Source: an uncultured Bacteroidota bacterium
GTDB taxonomy: Bacteria; Bacteroidota; Bacteroidia; Flavobacteriales_D; Crocinitomicaceae
Assembly (NCBI GenBank): GCA_937899625.1
Contig: CALCCB010000007.1
Location: 1 to 64,000, forward strand
DNA: 64,000 nt
Direction of reading: 5' to 3'
Shown here one piece after another: positions 27,365 through 36,074 of the stretch (position 1 is its first letter; the number at the start of each line of letters is the position of its first letter). Both the position numbers and the translations under genes were made by a program. The notes beneath the pieces were generated by a model that had not been told where the DNA came from, made no database searches, and saw only the letters and a list, made by a program, of their open reading frames with translations.

Positions 27365-29611
27365 ATGAAGAACATACTTTTCATCGCATCTATTTTATTA
27401 GTTATTAATGGGGTAAATGCTCAGATCACAGTTACAAATACTCAAACACCGAACTCTCTTGTTCAGAATGTTCTTTTGGGTTTTGGAGTAACTGCGTCAA
27501 ACATCACAGTGAATGGTAGTCCTGTAAATGCAGGGAATGTTCAAGGAAATATCGCCTATTTCAGTGCTGCCGGTACAACATTCCCAATTCCATCTGGAGT
27601 ACTTTTGACAACGGGAAATGCCGCAGCTGCTGTTGGACCTAATACTTCAGGGTCTTTTACAAATAATAACCCAGCTACGCCGAATGTATCTTCTGATCCA
27701 CACTTGAATGCGATTGCAAACAGTGGTGTGACCAACGGAACAGTATTAGAATTTGATTTCATTCCGGCTGGCGACACGATTTCATTCAACTATGTTTTTG
27801 GATCGGATGAGTATCCTGAGTTTTCGCCGTCATCATTTAATGATGCATTTGGATTCTTCCTCTGGGGCCCTGGTATTAGTGGACCTTTCGCTCTAGGTGG
27901 TTATCCTGCAGGTGGAACAAACCTGGCGATCATCCCTGGAACTTCAACACCGGTTACCATTAATAACCTTGGACCAGGTGCTGGTCAATACCCTCAGTAC
28001 TACGTGAACAATTTATCCGGAGCAGGTTATGGTACGGCAATTCAATATGATGGTACTACAACTGTGCTTTCATGTAATGCATCTGTACAATGTGGTCAAA
28101 CGTATCATATCAAGCTAGCGATCTCGAATGTAGGTGACCAATCGTATGATTCTGGTGTTTTCTTGCAAGCGAATTCATTCAGCTCTGAAGCGGTGCAGGT
28201 TGCTGTTGCGACTGTTTCTGGCGATACAAGTGTTTATGAAGGATGTTCCGAAGCAAATTTGATGTTCATCCGACCTCAAACTCAGCTAGGAGATACATTG
28301 ACCATCAATTATGAGGTTGGTGGAACTGCGATCGAAGGCACGGATTATAATGACCTTCCAAATCCAATTACTTTCCTTCCAGGAGAAGATACAATTGTTC
28401 TGACTATTACCCCAACAGCAGATGGTTTCTCTGATAATTTTGAATACGTAACAATTACTGCTACGACGATTTCAGGATGTGGGGATACGATCATTTCTAC
28501 GGGGACATTATATATTCTTGATTCTATTCCAATACCTATCAATGAGACAGACCCTACCGTGCTCTGCGCAACGGATTCAGTTCTTGTTTCAGCTACGGCA
28601 ACAGGTCTCTTTGGACCATTCACTTATGCCTGGGAAGGTGGCCAAACCGGTACCACTGCCTATTTCCCAACCATACAGGGAACGATGCAGGGAACCGTCG
28701 ATTATCTGGTAACAGCGACTAACTCTTGTGGGTATTCGAGTACGGATACGGTCACCATCACTTTGAATCAAACCTTGATGGTCGATACATTATTTTCATT
28801 CCCTGCGACGTGTGACCCGATCGGAGCAGTATCTGCTGTCATCAGTGGAGCTACCGGTGTTCCGAATTATGAGTGGCATGGACCAAACGATCCGAACAGT
28901 GTAGCATTCATTAATGCGTCAGTTTGGCAAAACCTTTCTTCTGGATGGTATTATTTCACGATTGAGGATGACGTATGTACGGCAAATGATTCAGTATTTG
29001 TTGACATCTTAAACCCACCGATGGCTGCCTTTACAGCAACTCCAAATGATGGATGTACACCTTTAGAGGTTCTTTTTCAGAATAACAGTCAGAATGCATC
29101 GAATTTCCAATGGGATTTTGGAAATGGTAATACTGCGAGCGTTGGTAACATGGATCCTCAAACTCAGACCTACACAAACAGTGCAGTTGTGAGATTGATC
29201 GCAAGCGAAGGCAACTGTGCCGATACGACTTATGCAACGATCACGATCAGCATTTGTGGTTGCACGGACCCACTTGCTGTGAACTATGATCCAACGGCGA
29301 ATTTTGACAATGGAAGTTGTACGTATCCTGCACCAACAGTGTATGTACCGAACGTGTTCACACCGAACAATGATGGAGGAAACGATCTATTCTTCTTGAC
29401 AACAACCAATTCTACCAATATTGAACTCACTATTATCAATCGATGGGGTAACGTTGTATTTGAAAAGAGTGGAGTAAATCCAGCTTGGGATGGTAAAACA
29501 CAAAATGGCGCTTTGGCCGATGATGGTGTTTATTTCTACAAGTACAAAGTTGATGGATTACAGGATCAGTATTTAGAAGGACATGGATTCCTCCAATTGA
29601 TCAGAGATTAA
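27365..29611 (+). CDS. T9SS type B secreted protein with choice-of-anchor L domain
   Basis: 748 residues from the ATG at 27365, which starts a signal peptide (MKNILFIASILLVINGVNAQ); an upstream TTG at 27332 is less likely. Residues about 25-265 form a choice-of-anchor L domain (GVLLTTGNAAAAVGPN, FNYVFGSDEYPEF, FGFFLWGP, HIKLAISNVGDQSYDSGVFL). A Calx-beta-like module (ANLMFIRPQTQLGDTLTINY), Ig-like modules and a PKD domain (NFQWDFGNGNTASVG) follow. The last ~85 residues (VYVPNVFTPNNDGGND ... GHGFLQLIRD) are a type B, gliding-associated sorting domain. Known: such signals direct T9SS export, and large type B proteins often act as surface adhesins. A terminator follows. Confidence 0.92.
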   Translation: MKNILFIASILLVINGVNAQITVTNTQTPNSLVQNVLLGFGVTASNITVNGSPVNAGNVQGNIAYFSAAGTTFPIPSGVLLTTGNAAAAVGPNTSGSFTNNNPATPNVSSDPHLNAIANSGVTNGTVLEFDFIPAGDTISFNYVFGSDEYPEFSPSSFNDAFGFFLWGPGISGPFALGGYPAGGTNLAIIPGTSTPVTINNLGPGAGQYPQYYVNNLSGAGYGTAIQYDGTTTVLSCNASVQCGQTYHIKLAISNVGDQSYDSGVFLQANSFSSEAVQVAVATVSGDTSVYEGCSEANLMFIRPQTQLGDTLTINYEVGGTAIEGTDYNDLPNPITFLPGEDTIVLTITPTADGFSDNFEYVTITATTISGCGDTIISTGTLYILDSIPIPINETDPTVLCATDSVLVSATATGLFGPFTYAWEGGQTGTTAYFPTIQGTMQGTVDYLVTATNSCGYSSTDTVTITLNQTLMVDTLFSFPATCDPIGAVSAVISGATGVPNYEWHGPNDPNSVAFINASVWQNLSSGWYYFTIEDDVCTANDSVFVDILNPPMAAFTATPNDGCTPLEVLFQNNSQNASNFQWDFGNGNTASVGNMDPQTQTYTNSAVVRLIASEGNCADTTYATITISICGCTDPLAVNYDPTANFDNGSCTYPAPTVYVPNVFTPNNDGGNDLFFLTTTNSTNIELTIINRWGNVVFEKSGVNPAWDGKTQNGALADDGVYFYKYKVDGLQDQYLEGHGFLQLIRD

Positions 29612-29638
29612 CCCCGATCACTATAGATGAAAAAGAGA

Positions 29639-29666
29639 GAGGAGGTCAGTAATAGCCTCCTTTTTT
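29639..29666 (+). terminator. Intrinsic terminator
   Basis: GGAGG (29641-29645) pairs with CCTCC (29656-29660), extended by A-T and G-T pairs, followed by six T. It ends the type B cargo gene and abuts the convergent hflX stop. Confidence 0.8.
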
Positions 29667-30852
29667 AATACAAGAAATTGTTATACGGATAACGAACCTT
29701 GAAGATCTCCTTAACTTCTTCGTATATGATTTGCTTCAATTCTTCAATATTCTCTTTGTCGGTAGCCGAAATGAATACGCATTTGGTTTGACCCATTTTT
29801 GCCATCCAGGTTCTTTTCAATTCTTCAAGCGTAAATTGATCGTCTTCCTCTTCACCTTCCGGGTTTTCGGCAGGATGATATGCATCAATTTTATTAAAAA
29901 CAAGAATTGTCGGTTTGTCTTTATTGTCAAGTTCAGCTAGTGTTTGGTTGACCACGTTGTAATGATCCTCAAAGTTTAGATGTGAAATATCCAATACATG
30001 AACCAATAGATCAGCTTCTCTCACCTCGTCAAGTGTTGACTTGAACGATTCGACCAATTGCGGAGGTAATTTTCGGATAAAGCCTACAGTATCTGTAAGC
30101 AAGAAGGGCAAGTTGTCAACCACGACTTTTCGCACTGTAGTATCAAGAGTTGCGAACAATTTATTCTCTGCGAACACATCACTTTTTGAAAGGAGATTCA
30201 TCAATGTACTTTTTCCAACATTAGTATATCCAACAAGAGCCACACGAACCAGCTGACCTCGATTACTTCGCTGAACTGCCATTTGTTTGTCGATTTCCTT
30301 CAAACGTTCTTTCATCAGCGCTATGCGCGTCTGGATGATCCTTCTGTCCGATTCAATTTGAGATTCTCCTGGTCCTCTTAAACCAATTCCTCCTTTCTGC
30401 CGTTCAAGGTGGGTCCACATTCGAGTAAGACGCGGTAACATGTATTGCAATTGGGCAAGTTCGACTTGTGTTTTTGCGTGAGATGTTCTTGCGCGACTAG
30501 CAAAAATGTCGAGGATCAAAATGTTCCTGTCCAGAATTTTACATTGCAGTTCTCGTTCAATATTTCGAAGCTGCGATGGAGATAATTCATCATCAAAAAT
30601 GACCAACTCTACATCGTTTGACTTTATGTAATCTTTAATCTCATCCAGTTTTCCAGTCCCTACATACGTTCTTGGATTTGGAAAAGGTATTTTTTGAAGG
30701 AACTTTTTCACTGTAATTGCTCCAGCAGTTTCAGCCAGAAACTCAAGCTCATCAATGTATTCATTCGCAATATCTTCATTGATATCTGAATTGATCACAC
30801 CAACTAATACACAGGTTTCTTCTTTTGCGTCTACAGTAACGTGTCCTTGCAT
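29665..30852 (-). CDS. hflX: GTPase HflX
   Basis: 395 residues. The N-terminal HflX domain is seen in PNPRTYVGTGKLDEIK and FDDELSPSQLRNIE, the linker in GGIGLRGPGESQIESDRR, and the G domain in GYTNVGKSTLMN (G1), DTVGFIRKLPPQLV (G3) and VFNKIDAY (G4). HflX binds ribosomes and splits stalled or stressed ones. The start is 1 base from the stop of the cytochrome c gene upstream, so it is the third gene of a short reverse operon; the link with the cytochromes is not clear. Confidence 0.96.
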   Translation of the reverse strand: MQGHVTVDAKEETCVLVGVINSDINEDIANEYIDELEFLAETAGAITVKKFLQKIPFPNPRTYVGTGKLDEIKDYIKSNDVELVIFDDELSPSQLRNIERELQCKILDRNILILDIFASRARTSHAKTQVELAQLQYMLPRLTRMWTHLERQKGGIGLRGPGESQIESDRRIIQTRIALMKERLKEIDKQMAVQRSNRGQLVRVALVGYTNVGKSTLMNLLSKSDVFAENKLFATLDTTVRKVVVDNLPFLLTDTVGFIRKLPPQLVESFKSTLDEVREADLLVHVLDISHLNFEDHYNVVNQTLAELDNKDKPTILVFNKIDAYHPAENPEGEEEDDQFTLEELKRTWMAKMGQTKCVFISATDKENIEELKQIIYEEVKEIFKVRYPYNNFLY

Positions 30853-30853
30853 T

Positions 30854-31195
30854 TTATTTCCTTAATTCAATGGTGTATTCAGCAACCTTATCTACTTTCT
30901 CCTGAGAAGACAGAATTTCTTTCATTGGCGGCATTCCATTTCGTCCTTCATTTAGTACCTTCTTGACTTCTTCGATAGTCAATCCAGATTTTGAAAGATC
31001 GTAAGCTCCTGATAATCCAAGTTTCCCATCTGAACCATGGCAAGAAGCACAGTTTTCCAGATAAATTTCTTGTCCGGTAAGTTCTTCTTCAGGCAGACCA
31101 GCGGTAGTCTTTTCAGATTCACCACAACTGCTTAACAAGACAATTCCGACGAAGATCAGAACCAGCTTGCTCCCAAAGCAACTCTGAATGGCCAT
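30854..31195 (-). CDS. Cytochrome c lipoprotein
   Basis: 113 residues. The signal LVLIFVGIVLLSSCGESE has a good lipobox (LSSC, Cys24). Heme attachment is NCASCH (Cys49, Cys52, His53), and GMPPM supplies the likely axial Met. This is a small class I c-type cytochrome held on a membrane in the periplasm, an electron carrier. The ATG at 31195 lies 40 bases inside the 3' end of the b-type membrane protein gene; no later in-frame ATG exists before the heme motif. The partnership with the membrane protein upstream suggests an electron transfer pair. Confidence 0.88.
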   Translation of the reverse strand: MAIQSCFGSKLVLIFVGIVLLSSCGESEKTTAGLPEEELTGQEIYLENCASCHGSDGKLGLSGAYDLSKSGLTIEEVKKVLNEGRNGMPPMKEILSSQEKVDKVAEYTIELRK

Positions 31196-31587
31196 GGAAT
31201 GAAAATTAAAACAAGGAATAATCCTATGGTGAAATAAATAAGAGTTTTCTTATGTTTTTTAACCGGGTCATCGATTCTCTTTGCCAAAGAATAACCTAAA
31301 GTAACAAATACAATAGCTAGGATCATTCCAACTAAATGCTCTAATCCATAAAAACGAAACTGAGTGATTTGCATCCAGTTTTCACTGAAATTCACTTTAC
31401 CTGAGGTGAAATAAAGGGCCAATCCCAACACTAATTGAATGTGAAACATTACCATAGTAAAAAGGGTCACCATTTTATCCTTTTTCGAATAACTTCCGGA
31501 TCGAACTCCTGAAAAGGCATTGTAGATCGCAAAGATCAAAAGCAACAAAGCGACCCAACGTAAACCTGAATGTGCGTGTACCAACAT
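31156..31587 (-). CDS. Four-helix membrane protein, probably b-type cytochrome
   Basis: 143 residues from the ATG at 31587 (MLVHAHSGLRWVALLLLIFA); an upstream in-frame start at 31644 is unlikely because a -7 box (TATTTTTG, reverse complement of 31608-31615) lies between. Four membrane helices are visible, with His residues at helix ends: HAHSGLRW, MVMFHIQLVLG, LEHLVGMI and VKKHKK. Paired His in such a bundle suggest heme b binding, as in cytochrome b561-like proteins; this is inference. The gene overlaps the cytochrome c lipoprotein gene by 40 bases, and the two may transfer electrons together. Confidence 0.72.
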   Translation of the reverse strand: MLVHAHSGLRWVALLLLIFAIYNAFSGVRSGSYSKKDKMVTLFTMVMFHIQLVLGLALYFTSGKVNFSENWMQITQFRFYGLEHLVGMILAIVFVTLGYSLAKRIDDPVKKHKKTLIYFTIGLFLVLIFIPWPFRVALGASWF

Positions 31588-31695
31588 AGCTTCAATTTTA
31601 ATTGACACAAAAATACCAAAAGAAATCGGTAAAGCAGGGACCAAACTGTTTGGTTTTAATTAATTTCGAGCCGTACAGAATTACCGGAGAATTAT

Positions 31696-34600
31696 ATGAG
31701 ATCTATTATTGTTCTAGTCACTTTGATCCCTTTTTATTTCCTTGGCCAATACAGGCCAACGAACGGAGTAACTGACTCAAAAGCAGGATTTATTGCACTT
31801 AAAAATGCGGAAGTTGTTGTTAGCCCGGATAAAACAATAAAAAATGCGACTATCCTCATACAGGGTGAAAGCATTGTAGATGTTGGTATACTTGTAAATA
31901 TTCCAGCGGGGACGAAGGAGATCGACTGTTCTGATCTAGTTATTTTGCCAGGATTTATCGAATTAAACAGCGATTTGGGGCTTCCAAAGCCGTCATCCAA
32001 TGGAGGTTACAATTTTAGACCTCAGTTGGAGTCGAATAAAAAAGGAGCTTACTACTGGAATGAGTCAGTCCATCCGGAAGTAAATGCTTCTGATAGCTAT
32101 GATATCGACACAAAAAGTGTCGAGGAGCTTATTAAATTCGGAATCACTTTTACCTTAACTCATCATCAGGATGGTATTTTTAGGGGTACAGGCGCCTTGG
32201 TTTCATTGGGTGTTGAGGACGTGAACCGACAAATGATCAAACCAAAAGCGGCACTGGTCATTTCTTTTCAAAAAGGATCTTCTAAGCAAACGTATCCTTC
32301 CTCTCAGATGGGAAGCATTGCTTTGATCCGTCAGTTTTTATATGATGTGAAATGGTATTCAGATGGCAATTCAAAAGAAACCGATCTTTCAATTGAAGCT
32401 TATCTTGCTCAGGATTCTCTACCGATCTTATTCGAGACAAAGGACAAATGGGAAATCCTGAGAGCAGAAAAAATTGCGAAAGAATTTGGCTTGTCGTTCA
32501 ATTACTATGGTTCAGGGAATGAATACATGGCGCATGATCAATTGAATCCGGTAAATGGGTTTGTGATCCTTCCTTTGAATTTTCCTGAAGCCTACGAAGT
32601 AAGGGATCCATATGTAGCAAGACAGATTCCTCTATCTGACCTTAAGCATTGGGAAATGGCACCTTCTAACCCTCATGTGATGAAGACCGAAGGTGTAGAC
32701 TTTTGTTTTACAAGTAGTGGGTTGAAGACCAGTGATCAGTTCTGGAAAAATATGAACATGACGATGCAGCGAGGCCTCTCAAAGCAAGATGTGTTGGCTG
32801 CATTAACGGTTAATCCGGCAAAATTACTCGGAGTCGAAAAGAAGTTAGGTACACTTGAAAAAGGGAAGCTGGCAAGCTTCAGTATTTATTCTGCCGATCC
32901 TTTTGCAGGAGGGAAGCTTCTTGAGGTCTGGACAATAGGTGAACAAAAAGTGCTAAGCAGGGCTCCTGAGCAAGATATTCTTGGGAAATATACAATTAAC
33001 GTAGACGGAAAAAGGTACCCTCTTGAAATTGCTGGTTCAAAAGAAAAGCCGGACTCAAAAGTGTCTGTGATCAAGGATGTAAAAGATGATAAGACAGGGC
33101 TGACTAAAAAGGATACTTTACAAGTGAAAGCGTTTACTCAACTGATCGGGAATGACCTTACCCTTCAGTTTAATGTCGATGATGAAAACTTCAAGGGAAG
33201 TATGAGCCTTCATGGGAAGGTGAACATGAGAGTGGGAGTGCTTTTCGGTGATGCTTCTCTTCCGGATGGGAGATGGGTTCAGTGGTCGGCAGTTAAGAGC
33301 GATAAGGTCAAAGAAAACAAGCAAGAACCGAAAAATCCCGAAATCGACACTTTGATCTGTCAACGGATATGGTTCCCGCACATGGCGTATGGATTTGACA
33401 CCAAACCGACTTCAGAAACGATCGTAATTCGAAATGCTCAGTTGTGGACCAATGAGGAACAGGGTGTGATCAAGGACGGAACTGTCATTGTTCAGGACGG
33501 GAAAATAACATTTGTTGGACAAGGTGGCTTTACCATTCCAACAGGAGCACGAGTAATTGATGCAAAAGGCAAACATGTAACACCAGGTATCATTGATGAA
33601 CATTCTCACATCGCCATTTCGAAAGGGGTGAATGAAGGAGGACAATCAATTTCCGCAGAGGTTAGTATTGGAGATGTTATTAACCCGGATGACATCAATA
33701 TTTACCGTCAACTTTCTGGAGGTGTTACAGCGGCACAATTGCTACATGGTTCTGCAAATCCGGTAGGTGGGCAAAGTGGCCTAATCAAATTGAAGTGGGG
33801 CGCTACTCCTGAGGAAATGCTGATCGACAATGCTCCAAAATTCATCAAGTTTGCGCTCGGTGAAAATGTGAAACAAGCGAATTGGGGTGATTTTAATACA
33901 GTTCGTTTTCCTCAGACAAGAATGGGGGTAGAGCAAGTGTACTATGATGGTTTTCACAGAGCACAGGAATATATGGCGGCATGGGAACAATTCAAGTCTG
34001 ACGAAAAAGGCAAAGTGAAGCAACCACGCAAAGATCTTGAACTTGAGGTGTTGGCGGAGATCCTTCGATCAGAACGTTTTATCAGTTGTCACTCATATGT
34101 ACAATCGGAGATCAATATGTTGATGAAAGTTGCTGATTCAATGGGATTCAAAGTGAATACGTTCACTCATATCCTTGAAGGATACAAAGTGGCAGATAAA
34201 ATGCTGGCGCATGGAGTTGGGGCTTCTACTTTCTCGGACTGGTGGGCGTATAAGTATGAGGTGAATGATGCAATTCCATACAACGCTTCTTTGATGAATG
34301 AAATGGGATTAGTGGTTGCCATTAATTCTGATGATGCTGAAATGGGAAGGAGATTGAATCAGGAAGCCGCAAAAGGAATCAAATATGGAGGGATGACTGA
34401 AGTAGAAGCTTTGAAAATGGTAACATTAAATCCTGCGAAGCTTCTTCACCTCGATGATCGTATGGGAAGTTTGAAAGTCGGAAAGGATGCAGATCTAGTT
34501 ATTTGGTCTGACAATCCACTAAGTATTCAAGCAAAGGCAGAGATGACGATTATCGATGGAACGGTAATGTTCGACGTTGAGAAAGATAAGGAACTTCAGA

Positions 34601-34755
34601 TGGTCAATCGACAAGAAAAGGCAAGGATTATCAATAAAATGCTTGAGTCAAATGATAAGGGAGAACCTTCGAAACCTTTCCTGAAGAAAAAAGCAAAGCA
34701 TTTTCATTGTGATACAATGGGAGAAGAAGGATCAGAAGGAGAAAACCAACATTAA
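31696..34755 (+). CDS. Secreted tandem amidohydrolase-fold protein
   Basis: 1019 residues with signal peptide (MRSIIVLVTLIPFYFLGQ). Two amidohydrolase-like halves. The N-terminal half (about 30-430) keeps the fold (FIALKNAEVVVSPDKTIKNA; LGTLEKGKLASFSIYSADPF) but where HxH is expected it reads GFIELNSDL, so it probably lacks the metal site. The C-terminal half (about 555-985) has GIIDEHSHIAIS (His636, His638), SCHSYVQSEI, FTHILEG and AINSDDAEMGRR, a plausible complete metal site. Members hydrolyse amide or ester bonds, often in imidazolones, hydantoins or dipeptides; the substrate is unknown. The broken amidohydrolase gene follows after 6 bases. Confidence 0.87.
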   Translation: MRSIIVLVTLIPFYFLGQYRPTNGVTDSKAGFIALKNAEVVVSPDKTIKNATILIQGESIVDVGILVNIPAGTKEIDCSDLVILPGFIELNSDLGLPKPSSNGGYNFRPQLESNKKGAYYWNESVHPEVNASDSYDIDTKSVEELIKFGITFTLTHHQDGIFRGTGALVSLGVEDVNRQMIKPKAALVISFQKGSSKQTYPSSQMGSIALIRQFLYDVKWYSDGNSKETDLSIEAYLAQDSLPILFETKDKWEILRAEKIAKEFGLSFNYYGSGNEYMAHDQLNPVNGFVILPLNFPEAYEVRDPYVARQIPLSDLKHWEMAPSNPHVMKTEGVDFCFTSSGLKTSDQFWKNMNMTMQRGLSKQDVLAALTVNPAKLLGVEKKLGTLEKGKLASFSIYSADPFAGGKLLEVWTIGEQKVLSRAPEQDILGKYTINVDGKRYPLEIAGSKEKPDSKVSVIKDVKDDKTGLTKKDTLQVKAFTQLIGNDLTLQFNVDDENFKGSMSLHGKVNMRVGVLFGDASLPDGRWVQWSAVKSDKVKENKQEPKNPEIDTLICQRIWFPHMAYGFDTKPTSETIVIRNAQLWTNEEQGVIKDGTVIVQDGKITFVGQGGFTIPTGARVIDAKGKHVTPGIIDEHSHIAISKGVNEGGQSISAEVSIGDVINPDDINIYRQLSGGVTAAQLLHGSANPVGGQSGLIKLKWGATPEEMLIDNAPKFIKFALGENVKQANWGDFNTVRFPQTRMGVEQVYYDGFHRAQEYMAAWEQFKSDEKGKVKQPRKDLELEVLAEILRSERFISCHSYVQSEINMLMKVADSMGFKVNTFTHILEGYKVADKMLAHGVGASTFSDWWAYKYEVNDAIPYNASLMNEMGLVVAINSDDAEMGRRLNQEAAKGIKYGGMTEVEALKMVTLNPAKLLHLDDRMGSLKVGKDADLVIWSDNPLSIQAKAEMTIIDGTVMFDVEKDKELQMVNRQEKARIINKMLESNDKGEPSKPFLKKKAKHFHCDTMGEEGSEGENQH

Positions 34756-34761
34756 GAAATT

Positions 34762-36051
34762 ATGAAATTGAGATTTGGAATAGTTTGTTTTTCGCTGCTT
34801 GCAACCTTTTTTGCGCAGGCTCAGGATCAAAAGAGCATCTTACTGATCAACGGATTCCTCCACAAAGGAAATGGCGAAATTCTGGAAACAGCATTAATTG
34901 GTGTTAGATCTGGAAGGATCGAAATGGTTAGAAATTCACTGGCGACTTCATACAAAAGAGAAGAGTGGGATACCATAATTGATCTTCAGGGTAAACACAT
35001 TTATCCTGGATTTATCGCACCCAATTCTACACTTGGTTTGACAGAAATTGATGCAGTCAGAGCGACAAGAGATTTTGATGAGGTTGGGATATATAATCCG
35101 CATGTCCGCTCTCAGATTGCTTTCAACGTCGAATCGAAAGTGATTTCTACAGTTAGGACTAATGGTGTGTTGATTTGTTAGGCTACTCCAAGAGGAGGAA
35201 GTATCAGCGGTACATCTGCTGTTATGTTAATGGATGGTTGGAACTGGGAGGACGCAACAGTCAGTTCTGATGATGGGATCCATGTGAACTGGCCCTCGAG
35301 TGCGGAAGGTGGAGGTTGGTGGGCTGAGCCATCACCTAAAAAGAGGAATGAAAAATACGAAGATCAAAAAGCGGAATTGATCAATTTCTTTTCAGATGCA
35401 AAAGCATACTGTGATGGAGGTAAAAAAGTGGATTTGGATCTTAGATTCAATGCAATGAGGGATTGTTTCAAAGGGGAAAAGAGAGTCTACTTTCATGCGA
35501 ACGACGTACAACAGCTCCTGGATGTGATCGATTTCGTAAGAAAATTTGAATTGCCTTTTCCGGTAATCGTGGGTGGATACGATAGTCACTTGATCGCTGA
35601 TCGATTGAAAGAAGATAAAATACCGGTTATGATCGGAAGGGTGCACAGTCTTCCTGAATATGAAGAGGATCCAATTGATCAGCCATTTTCACTTGCTGCT
35701 CAACTTCACGCTGCCGGAGTAAAGTTCTGTATTCAAAATTCAGGTGATATGGAAGCAATGAATGCGAGGAACTTACCATTTCAGGCAGGCACATGTATTG
35801 CATATGGATTGCCTGCTGAAGAAGCAGTTAAATCACTTACATTGAATACTGCAGAGATCATAGGGATCAATAAAGATTACGGAAGCATTGAAGAAGGAAA
35901 ATCAGCAACACTTTTTGTTTCTGATGGAGACGCTTTGGATATGCGCTCAAACAATGTTTCACTCGCAATGATCAATGGCAAGTTCATGTCGCTAGACAAC
36001 AGCCAAAAACAATTGTACAAGAAGTACCACAATAAATACCAGAAAAAATAA
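34762..36051 (+). pseudogene. Secreted amidohydrolase-like gene interrupted by one in-frame TAG
   Basis: From the ATG at 34762 the frame runs 139 codons to a TAG at 35179-35181, then stays open in the same frame for 290 codons to the TAA at 36049. Read through, it gives a 429-residue amidohydrolase-like protein with signal peptide (MKLRFGIVCFSLLATFFAQA). Before the TAG the protein reads STVRTNGVLIC, and after it ATPRGGSISGTSAVMLMDGW, a continuous stretch of the family. A CAG (Gln) to TAG change would explain it. The usual HxH is replaced (YPGFIAPNSTLG), so even the full protein probably has no metal site, like the N-terminal half of its neighbour. It could be a recent nonsense mutation, a sequencing error, or amber readthrough. 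An internal ATG at 35224 could allow a separate second part. Confidence 0.8.
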
Positions 36052-36073
36052 AAGAGCCCGAAAGGGCTCTTTT
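36050..36073. terminator. Bidirectional intrinsic terminator with GAAA loop
   Basis: AAAAGAGCCC-GAAA-GGGCTCTTTT, a ten-base perfect stem with a GNRA loop. It overlaps the last base of the amidohydrolase stop codon and lies 2 bases from the convergent T9SS gene stop. Confidence 0.95.
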
Positions 36074-36074
36074 G

